A stretch of 8,144 bases of DNA from Pectinatus sp. (lineage in GTDB: Bacteria > Bacillota > Negativicutes > Selenomonadales > Selenomonadaceae). The stretch is from contig JAHHSR010000060.1 of assembly GCA_020025075.1 (NCBI GenBank), forward strand, positions 1-8,144. The letters are read 5' to 3'. Positions within the stretch are counted from its first letter, which is position 1, and each line of letters starts with the position of its first letter. The notes beneath the pieces are model-generated. The model was not told the DNA's origin. It searched no databases and saw only the letters and a list, made by a program, of their open reading frames with translations. The translations under genes and the position numbers were made by a program. Shown here piece by piece: positions 1-5,586 of this stretch.

Positions 1-41
1 GCCATTCATCTCCCACCTAAGAGGAAGGAGTCTTCTGGCGG
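1..41. repeat. IS200/IS605-like terminal hairpin
   Basis: An imperfect palindrome opens the window. GCCA (1-4) pairs with TGGC (36-39), and CTCCCACCT (10-18) pairs with AGGAAGGAG (22-30) with two central mismatches and an AAG loop. The two stems are separated by a symmetrical 5x5 internal loop (5-9 and 31-35). Subterminal imperfect hairpins with a CTCCCACCT-type arm are typical of the ends of IS200/IS605 elements and their REP-like relatives. The motif GCCAT...CCCACCTA...CCTAAGAGGAA recurs at 7867-7900 in the same orientation, which supports a common mobile origin. The element itself, if present, lies off the left edge. The hairpin could also act as a transcription terminator for an upstream gene, but no T-run follows. 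Confidence 0.5.
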
Positions 42-94
42 ATTATGATAAATTAAAATGATAGGTATTATTATATAATTATTTATTCTGGCGG
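33..94. repeat. Direct repeat TTCTGGCGG x2
   Basis: The nonamer TTCTGGCGG occurs at 33-41 and again at 86-94, 53 nt start to start, on either side of a very AT-rich stretch. The first copy overlaps the right arm of the terminal hairpin at 1-39. The second copy leads directly into the left arm of the inverted repeat at 91-158. It may be a duplicated insertion-sequence end or a footprint; its function is unknown. Confidence 0.5.
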
Positions 95-158
95 CAATTT
101 CTGTTTTTTATAATAAAAATGACTTTTATTTTTGGATAAATTTCACCATTTTTGCCGC
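91..158. repeat. Nested inverted repeat upstream of fur
   Basis: The outer arms are GCGGCAA (91-97) and TTGCCGC (152-158), perfect over 7 bp. The inner arms are AATAAAA (112-118) and TTTTATT (124-130), perfect over 7 bp with a 5-nt loop. The right outer arm contains the likely -35 hexamer of the fur promoter, so a protein or structure using this repeat would touch that promoter. It could be an operator, an insertion-sequence relic or chance in AT-rich DNA. The rest of 42-205 contains no gene. Confidence 0.4.
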
Positions 159-180
159 TTACATGGTATAATTATATAAT
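152..180 (+). promoter_or_regulatory. Sigma-A-type promoter for fur
   Basis: The -35 hexamer TTGCCG (152-157, four matches to TTGACA) is separated by exactly 17 bp from a perfect -10 TATAAT (175-180). This predicts a start near 187 and a leader of about 20 nt ahead of the fur GTG. A second TATAAT at 167-172 is preceded by TG at 164-165, an extended -10 that could give an overlapping start. The downstream -10 lies in the palindrome ATTATATAAT (171-180). It probably drives fur-hemZ and perhaps hisS. Confidence 0.65.
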
Positions 181-205
181 ATAACTAAATAAAGGGGAGC
201 TAATA

Positions 206-682
206 GTGAGCAAAAAAATTACGGTTAACGATTTATTGGAAAAGCTCCAAAGACCACACCGCAAAATTACGCCGCAGCGAAAGATTGTCCTGCAGGTCTT
301 TATAGATAACCCGAACGAACATTTAAGTGCCGAAAATGTCCATTATATCCTGCATAATCAAGGCAATGACATTGGCCTAGCTACGGTATACCGCACGCTT
401 GAGCTGCTTGTCGAACTCACCTTGCTGCAAAAAATAGATTTTGGTGATGGCTGTCGCCGTTACGAGCTCAACACCAATGAGCCATCTCAGCATCAGCACC
501 ATCATCTCATCTGCCTGTCTTGCGGCAAGGTGGCCGAGTGTGTCGATGATTTGTTGGATAAGCTGGAGGCAAGAATTTTGGAAGAAAATGGCTTTTTGAT
601 TACAAACCATCAGGTGAATTTCTATGGCTATTGTGAGCAATGCCAAAAAGAGCACCGCAACATGCCCTTGGTGAAAAAATGA
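206..682 (+). CDS. fur: Fur, ferric uptake regulator
   Basis: This is a cytoplasmic, dimeric, iron-responsive repressor that binds Fur boxes when loaded with Fe(II). The 158 residues contain the family layout: an N-terminal winged helix with TPQR (22-25), HLSAE (39-43) and the recognition helix GLATVYRTLELL (57-68), then a metal-binding dimerisation domain. That domain has HQHHH (96-100), a zinc pair C103-x2-C106, a second pair C143-x2-C146 and His135. The RRYE segment has Glu87 where PerR has its diagnostic Asp, and the GLATVYRTLELL and FGDG stretches match Bacillus Fur, so Fur is preferred over PerR or Zur. The GTG start is supported by AAGGGGAG (192-199) at 6-nt spacing. The stop overlaps the hemZ start (ATGA, 679-682), indicating translational coupling. 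Autoregulation is plausible, but no convincing Fur box was found. Confidence 0.92.
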   Translation: MSKKITVNDLLEKLQRPHRKITPQRKIVLQVFIDNPNEHLSAENVHYILHNQGNDIGLATVYRTLELLVELTLLQKIDFGDGCRRYELNTNEPSQHQHHHLICLSCGKVAECVDDLLDKLEARILEENGFLITNHQVNFYGYCEQCQKEHRNMPLVKK

Positions 683-2172
683 GGATTTTGTGTCTGGAGG
701 CTCCTGTTGAAAAAGAGGTTTACCTCAAAATCATCAAGGAAATTTTGACGCTCTACCACATTGAAATTGATAGTTCTTTTGAACAATACGATTATGAAAG
801 CATTACCTTTCAAAATGAAATAAAAAGCGATGCTGAGCTTCATATTGCCTCAAAAATCATCTTGAAAAATGGCGACAAAACCGATGCGGTGCAGCGCACT
901 TTGGCGCATTCGCTGCCGCAAAAACCTTCTGAAATACATCGCCTTTTTAAGCTGAATCTGTTTTATTTATTTGAAGAAAAATTTGGCAAGGTTATTGCTC
1001 CTTGGGGCATTTTGCACGGCGTAAGGCCAACTAAAATTGTCCAGCGCTATCTTGAAGAAGGTCTTGCCCCCTCCAAAATAGAGGAAAAATTAGAGCGTGA
1101 CTATGCTGTAAGCGCCTCTAAGGCAGCACTTTTGACCCGCATCGCCGCGCGCCAGATGCCCATTATCAAAAGCAGCGGGCATGATATGGTGAGCATTTAT
1201 ATCGGCATACCATTTTGCGTTTCACGCTGCCTTTATTGCTCTTTCCCTTCCAATCTGCTGCCGCAGGACCATGGCATAATAACCGCCTACCTTGATGCCT
1301 TGCAGCAGGAAATGATGGCAGTGTGCGAAATGCTTAAACAATATCATTTGAAGGTGCAAAGCATCTACATCGGCGGCGGCACGCCGACAAGTCTTCCTGC
1401 TGCTGATTTTGCCGCCTTGCTGGCTTTGACAAGAAAATATTTCGGCTCTGATTTGGCGGAATTCACCGTCGAAGCGGGCCGCCCTGATACGATTGACCTT
1501 GAAAAAATCAAAAGCATGCAGTCTTATCAGGTAACGCGCATCAGCGTCAATCCGCAGACGATGCAAGAACGCACTTTGCGCCTTATCGGGCGCAGCCATA
1601 GCCCATCTGATATAATACGGGTGTATGAGCAGATTAGGGAGCATACAACGGCCAAGATAAATATGGATACGATTTTAGGGCTGCCGTCGGAAACCATTGC
1701 TGATGTCAGAGCTACTTTTGAGCAAATCATAGAGCTTTCGCCCGACGATATTACAGTTCATGCTCTGGCCATAAAAAAGGGCTCGCGCCTAAAATTGTGC
1801 AAGAAGGCTATCAGCCTGCCAAGCGATGCCGAAGCCAGCAAGATGGGGCAGCTTGTCGAAACGCTTTTGTCAAGGGCGGGCTATCAGCCGTATTACCTTT
1901 ATCGGCAGGGCTATATGAGCGGCCAGCTTGAAAATATCGGCTATTGCCGCGAGGGCGCTTACAGTATCTACAATATCGAAATCATGAGCGAGCAGCAGAC
2001 CATCCTGGGCATTGGTTGCAACGCCTCAACCAAGGTCATTTTTGAAGGTGAAAATGGCAAATACCTTCAGACGGTCTTCAACCCGAAGGATTTAGATACC
2101 TATTTTTCTAGCCTGCCTTCATATATTGAAAAGCGCCGTGCGCTCGTCAAAGCGGCCTATGGAAATAAATAG
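679..2172 (+). CDS. hemZ: HemZ, radical SAM coproporphyrinogen dehydrogenase
   Basis: This is a radical SAM protein of the HemN superfamily, HemZ branch, annotated as oxygen-independent coproporphyrinogen III dehydrogenase (oxidative decarboxylation to protoporphyrinogen, cytoplasmic). At 497 residues it is close to Bacillus HemZ. The N-terminal HemZ-specific domain includes PWGILHGVRPTK (108-119). The 4Fe-4S motif is C180-x3-C184-x2-C187 and the SAM-binding GGGTP is at 232-236. Further on, ISVNPQTM and, near the C-terminus, YYLYRQ and IGYCREGAYSIYNI follow the family pattern. The start is taken at ATG 679, which overlaps the fur stop and has GGTGA (670-674) upstream. The in-frame ATG at 640 would put 13 extra residues inside fur and has no ribosome-binding site. 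Assignment to HemZ is firm; the exact reaction is less so, since HemN-like proteins include heme chaperones (HemW). Confidence 0.88.
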   Translation: MRILCLEAPVEKEVYLKIIKEILTLYHIEIDSSFEQYDYESITFQNEIKSDAELHIASKIILKNGDKTDAVQRTLAHSLPQKPSEIHRLFKLNLFYLFEEKFGKVIAPWGILHGVRPTKIVQRYLEEGLAPSKIEEKLERDYAVSASKAALLTRIAARQMPIIKSSGHDMVSIYIGIPFCVSRCLYCSFPSNLLPQDHGIITAYLDALQQEMMAVCEMLKQYHLKVQSIYIGGGTPTSLPAADFAALLALTRKYFGSDLAEFTVEAGRPDTIDLEKIKSMQSYQVTRISVNPQTMQERTLRLIGRSHSPSDIIRVYEQIREHTTAKINMDTILGLPSETIADVRATFEQIIELSPDDITVHALAIKKGSRLKLCKKAISLPSDAEASKMGQLVETLLSRAGYQPYYLYRQGYMSGQLENIGYCREGAYSIYNIEIMSEQQTILGIGCNASTKVIFEGENGKYLQTVFNPKDLDTYFSSLPSYIEKRRALVKAAYGNK

Positions 2173-2180
2173 CTAAAAGT

Positions 2181-2212
2181 GAGGTGAGTGCTGCTGCTTT
2201 GCAGCGGCCTTT
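2181..2212 (+). promoter_or_regulatory. hisS ribosome-binding site with bridging hairpin
   Basis: The leader carries a strong Shine-Dalgarno, GAGGTGA (2181-2187), but its GAGGTG core ends 26 nt before the hisS ATG at 2213. Between them lies a compact hairpin: GCTGCTGC (2190-2197), loop TTT, GCAGCGGC (2201-2208), 8 bp including one G-U pair. Excluding the hairpin, the gap from GAGGTG (2181-2186) to the ATG is 3 + 4 = 7 nt, an ideal distance. No SD-like sequence lies within 4-15 nt of the ATG. No start codon is available upstream in frame before the TGA at 2180. Folding may therefore bring SD and start together, as described for phage T4 gene 38. Confidence 0.6.
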
Positions 2213-3472
2213 ATGTTAACGACAATACCACGCGGCACAAAAGATATTTTGCCAGGAGCAGTTGAAGACTGGCTTTATTTGGAAGGCAAAATAAGGGATA
2301 TTTGCCGCCTATATCAATTCAAAGAAATTCGCACGCCGATGTTTGAGCATACGGAGCTATTTTTACGCGGCATTGGCGAAACGACAGATGTCGTGGAAAA
2401 GGAAATGTACACATTTACCGACCGGGGCAATAGGAGCATTACGCTGCGCCCAGAAAACACGGCTTCCGTCGTGCGCGCTTATCTGCAAAATAAGCTCTAT
2501 GGCGATGGCAACGTGCAAAAGCTTTTTTATATCGGCTCGATGTTTCGCTATGACAAGCCACAGGCAGGACGCTATCGTGAATTTCACCAATTTGGCGTCG
2601 AGGCTATCGGCGAGCAAGATGCACTCATCGATGCAGAGGTAATCGCCTTTGCCGCGCATTTTCTTAAATCACTAGGGCTTAAAGATGTAGCCCTAAAGCT
2701 CAATTCTGTCGGCTGCCCGACTTGCCGTACGGCTTACCGCAAGCGCTTGCAAGATTTCTTCCGTCCCAAGCTGGAGCAGCTATGCGATGATTGCCGCTCA
2801 CGCTTTGAACGCAATCCACTCCGCATCTTGGACTGCAAAAATGAAAAATGTCAGGCCGCTTCGGAAGGAGCCCCAGAAATCGTCGATTATCTGTGTGATG
2901 ATTGCCGCACGCATTTTGAAAAGCTGCAGCAATACCTAAAAGTAGCAGGAGTAGACTTTTCTCTCGATGCTCGCCTCGTGCGCGGCCTCGACTATTATAC
3001 CAAGACTGCTTTTGAGTTTAAGTATGAGCCACTTGGCGCACAAAGCGCCATTTTAGGTGGCGGACGCTATGACGGCCTCATTGAAGAATGTGGCGGTAAG
3101 CCGACGCCCGCTATCGGCTTTGCTACGGGATTAGAAAGAGTGCTGCTGGCGCTCGAAAAGCAAAATCTTTTGCCCCAAAAGCAGGAAAGCTGCGACATCT
3201 CGCTTATCGCTTTGGGCGAAGCGGCGCGCTCTTACTGCTTTGATATGCTCAATAAGCTCCGCCAAAAGGGGCTCTGCGCCAGAATGAGCTATGGCGATAA
3301 GAGCATGCGTGCTCAGATAAAGCAGGCCGACAAATCCAGTTCCAGGCTTGCCGTCATCATTGGCGACGATGAGCTTGCCAAGCAAATTGCCATCGTCCGC
3401 AATATGTCAGATAGCGAGCAAAAGGAAGTTCCTCTTGCTTCTTTGCTAGAAGAGTTATCGGCTGATAAATGA
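2213..3472 (+). CDS. hisS: Histidyl-tRNA synthetase
   Basis: This is a class II aminoacyl-tRNA synthetase that attaches histidine to tRNA(His) using ATP; it is cytoplasmic and homodimeric. The 419 residues start with the conserved IPRGTKDILP (5-14). Motif 1 lies around IRTP (39-42) and motif 2 around MFRYDKPQAGRYREFHQFG (110-128). The histidine-specific signatures LVRGLDYY (255-262) and LGGGRYDG (281-288) follow, then motif 3 with GLER (306-309). The C-terminal anticodon-binding domain runs from about 325. Four cysteine pairs lie between 168 and 231 (C168/C171, C191/C194, C208/C213, C228/C231), resembling a metal-binding insertion present in some bacterial HisRSs. The gene lies 40 nt after hemZ, probably in the same transcript, and no T-box precedes it. 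The start is the only one possible upstream of the conserved N-terminus. Confidence 0.96.
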   Translation: MLTTIPRGTKDILPGAVEDWLYLEGKIRDICRLYQFKEIRTPMFEHTELFLRGIGETTDVVEKEMYTFTDRGNRSITLRPENTASVVRAYLQNKLYGDGNVQKLFYIGSMFRYDKPQAGRYREFHQFGVEAIGEQDALIDAEVIAFAAHFLKSLGLKDVALKLNSVGCPTCRTAYRKRLQDFFRPKLEQLCDDCRSRFERNPLRILDCKNEKCQAASEGAPEIVDYLCDDCRTHFEKLQQYLKVAGVDFSLDARLVRGLDYYTKTAFEFKYEPLGAQSAILGGGRYDGLIEECGGKPTPAIGFATGLERVLLALEKQNLLPQKQESCDISLIALGEAARSYCFDMLNKLRQKGLCARMSYGDKSMRAQIKQADKSSSRLAVIIGDDELAKQIAIVRNMSDSEQKEVPLASLLEELSADK

Positions 3473-3484
3473 TTTTGGTTGTTT

Positions 3485-3517
3485 AGCGCCATGATAGCAT
3501 AGCGTTATGGTGCTTTT
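3485..3517 (+). terminator. Putative terminator after hisS
   Basis: AGCGCCAT (3485-3492) pairs with ATGGTGCT (3507-3514), eight pairs including one G-U, and the stem can be extended by three weak pairs. The stem ends in a short run of four T (3514-3517). It sits 12 nt after the hisS stop. The T-tract is short, so read-through into aspS is possible. Confidence 0.5.
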
Positions 3518-3520
3518 CAA

Positions 3521-3652
3521 ATAAAGGTTGCCTTTATCCATGATGGAGGCAGGGAGCTTTATACACAGCTTCCATTGCTGCCGCTTTACGGCAAAATACC
3601 GCAAGAACGGCGGAAGTTAAGGCCTCACTTTGTGGGGAAGCTCTTTTTGAGC
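3521..3652 (+). other. Structured hisS-aspS spacer, unassigned
   Basis: The spacer contains consecutive foldable segments. A perfect hairpin ATAAAGG/CCTTTAT lies at 3521-3537. A long stem is formed by GGCA (3548-3551) plus GGGAGCT (3552-3558) against AGCTTCC (3567-3573) plus TGCC (3579-3582), with a 5-nt bulge. A competing hairpin TGCCG/CGGCA (3579-3593) reuses the same TGCC. CCGC/GCGG (3599-3613), CCTCAC/GTGGGG (3623-3637) and GCTC/GAGC around five T (3640-3652) follow. The mutually exclusive pairings resemble an attenuator or riboregulator, but none of the T-box signatures (AGTA bulge, TGGNACCGCG) is visible and I match it to no known RNA family. It is probably the aspS leader or a small RNA. 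Confidence 0.35.
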
Positions 3653-3686
3653 AGTTCACTATGATAATTATTGAGGTGGAATTTTA

Positions 3687-5492
3687 ATGGAAACTCTTGA
3701 GGGCATGAAGCGGACACATCATTGCGGTGCTGTTTGCGAAAATGATGTAAAAAAAGAAGTCGTGCTATGCGGCTGGGTATCACGCCGTCGCGACCATGGC
3801 GGTTTAATTTTCGTTGATTTACGTGACCGCTCTGGTCTTGTCCAGGTAGTCTTTGCTGAAGACAAATTGGGTGCCGACAGCTTCCACAAGGCGGAAACAT
3901 TGCGTTCGGAATATGTCATTGCTGTACGCGGCTTGGTATCTTTCCGTTCAGAAGAAACAATCAATCCCCATATGGAAACGGGCAAGCTTGAAGTCTACTG
4001 CGAAGAACTGCGCATTTTAAATACGGCGCAAACGCCGCCCTTTTACATTCAGGACAATCTCGATGTCGATGAAACGCTGCGCCTTAAATATCGCTATCTC
4101 GACCTGCGCCGTCCTGAAATGCAGAAAAATCTCATCTTACGCCATCGCGTAACGAAGATTATGCGCGATTACTTTGACCGCAATGGCTTTTTGGAAATCG
4201 AAACGCCGATGCTCACCAAGAGCACGCCAGAAGGCGCGCGCGACTTTCTGGTGCCGAGCCGTCTCAATCCGGGCAAATTCTATGCTTTGCCGCAGTCGCC
4301 ACAGATTTTCAAGCAGATTTTGATGCTTGCTGGCTATGAAAAATATTTCCAAATTGTCCGCTGCTTCCGCGACGAGGACTTGCGTGCTGACCGTCAGCCT
4401 GAATTTACGCAGATTGATGTTGAAATGTCTTTCATCGACCAGGAATATATCCTCAACACAATGGAAAAAATGGTCGTAGAATTGTTTGACAAGGCTATTG
4501 GCAAGAAGATTCCTGAACCTTTCTTGCGCATGACCTGGCAAGATGCCATGGACCGCTTCGGTTCCGACAAGCCCGATTTGCGCTTTGGCATGGAACTGAT
4601 GGATATTTCCGAACATGTGCGCGGCTCTGAATTTAAAGTATTTGAAACGGTGCTGCAAAAAGGCGGCCAAGTCAAGGCTATCAAAGTCGACGGCTATGCC
4701 GACATTCCGCGCCGCGAACTCGATGGTCTCGTCGAATACGTCAAAAATTATGGTGCCAAGGGCCTTGCTTGGATTCAATATACGGAAAATGAAGTTAAAT
4801 CGCCATTCAAGAAGTTTTACAGCGATGAAACCTTCCAGAAAATTGCTGAAGCTACTGGCGCTCAAAAAGGTGATTTGCTGCTCGTCGTTGCCGACAAACC
4901 ACTCGTCGTCGCTCAGGCACTCGGCGAATTGCGCCTAGAAATGGGCCGCCGCCGCAATCTCATCGACCCGGATAAGCTTTGCTTCTTGTGGGTTGTCGAT
5001 TTCCCAATGTTTGAATACGATGAACAAGACGACCGCTGGAAGGCAATGCACCATCCATTCACAATGCCTTGCGCCGAAGATATTCAGTATCTCAAATCAG
5101 ACCCCGGTCGCGTCAAAGCCATCGCCTACGATATGGTCTTAAATGGCGTCGAACTCGGTGGTGGCAGCTTGCGCATCCACGATAGCGAATTGCAGGAAAA
5201 GGTATTTGAAGCCGTCGGCCTAACACCTGAACAGGCACACGCCAAATTTGGCTTCATGCTCAATGCGTTTAAGTATGGCACGCCTCCACATGGTGGTATT
5301 GCCTTCGGCCTTGACCGCCTCATCATGCTCATGGCCAAGCGCAACTCAATCCGTGATGTTATTGCTTTCCCGAAAACGCAAAGCGCTTCTTGCCTCATGA
5401 CGCAGGCACCTTCCGAAGTAGATAATAAGCAGCTGCGCGAATTGAGCATTAAATCGACCATTAAGCACGAAAAAAAGGAAACGGCTGAATAA
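3687..5492 (+). CDS. aspS: Aspartyl-tRNA synthetase
   Basis: This is a bacterial-type class IIb synthetase charging tRNA(Asp) with aspartate; it is cytoplasmic and dimeric. The 601 residues are slightly longer than the Bacillus enzyme. An N-terminal OB-fold anticodon-binding domain contains CGWVSRRRDHGG (28-39). The catalytic core carries LKYRYLDLRRP (133-143), STPEGARD (179-186), QSPQ (203-206) and motif 2 RCFRDEDLRADRQPEFTQID (225-244). It is interrupted by the bacterial GAD insertion (about 285-420) and resumes with motif 3 GLDR (541-544). The ATG is supported by GAGGTG (3673-3678) at 8-nt spacing; a second in-frame ATG at 3705 has a poorer site. His37 aligns with His31 of the non-discriminating Pseudomonas aeruginosa enzyme, so it may also charge tRNA(Asn). 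No promoter was found in the spacer. Confidence 0.96.
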   Translation: METLEGMKRTHHCGAVCENDVKKEVVLCGWVSRRRDHGGLIFVDLRDRSGLVQVVFAEDKLGADSFHKAETLRSEYVIAVRGLVSFRSEETINPHMETGKLEVYCEELRILNTAQTPPFYIQDNLDVDETLRLKYRYLDLRRPEMQKNLILRHRVTKIMRDYFDRNGFLEIETPMLTKSTPEGARDFLVPSRLNPGKFYALPQSPQIFKQILMLAGYEKYFQIVRCFRDEDLRADRQPEFTQIDVEMSFIDQEYILNTMEKMVVELFDKAIGKKIPEPFLRMTWQDAMDRFGSDKPDLRFGMELMDISEHVRGSEFKVFETVLQKGGQVKAIKVDGYADIPRRELDGLVEYVKNYGAKGLAWIQYTENEVKSPFKKFYSDETFQKIAEATGAQKGDLLLVVADKPLVVAQALGELRLEMGRRRNLIDPDKLCFLWVVDFPMFEYDEQDDRWKAMHHPFTMPCAEDIQYLKSDPGRVKAIAYDMVLNGVELGGGSLRIHDSELQEKVFEAVGLTPEQAHAKFGFMLNAFKYGTPPHGGIAFGLDRLIMLMAKRNSIRDVIAFPKTQSASCLMTQAPSEVDNKQLRELSIKSTIKHEKKETAE

Positions 5493-5507
5493 TTCCTTAT
5501 AGGCAGT

Positions 5508-5543
5508 AAAAAATTAGGCGAGATTTTTCTCGCCTAATTTTTT
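5508..5543. terminator. Rho-independent terminator after aspS
   Basis: A perfect 16-bp stem, AAAAAATTAGGCGAGA (5508-5523) with TCTCGCCTAATTTTTT (5528-5543), closes a TTTT loop. The GC-rich core AGGCGAGA is flanked by six A on the left and six T on the right, so it could terminate in both directions. It starts 15 nt after the aspS stop and separates aspS from recG. Confidence 0.92.
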
Positions 5544-5586
5544 GTAATGATAGCTTTTGTCTTAATAATTGCAAGGAGGAAGTTTT

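Noticed and set aside
171..180. ATTATATAAT palindrome as a Fur or PerR box
   Set aside because: It is too short and matches neither the TGATAATNATTATCA nor the TTATAATNATTATAA consensus over both halves; AT-richness explains it.
640..678. Upstream in-frame ATG for hemZ
   Set aside because: It would lie inside fur without a Shine-Dalgarno and adds residues not expected at a HemZ N-terminus; ATG 679 overlaps the fur stop as coupled genes do.
3540..3620. 26-codon ORF (ATG ATG GAG ... TAA) in the hisS-aspS spacer as a leader peptide
   Set aside because: No ribosome-binding site, no run of Asp or His codons, and it overlaps the predicted stems; it is likely chance.
3473..3686. T-box riboswitch for aspS
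   Set aside because: ACCGC occurs (3598-3602) but the conserved TGGNACCGCG context, the AGTA bulge and an aligned terminator/antiterminator pair are missing.
4137..4865. 242-residue antisense ORF within aspS
   Set aside because: It lies wholly opposite a conserved synthetase, has no recognisable domain and no ribosome-binding site; it is a codon-bias shadow.
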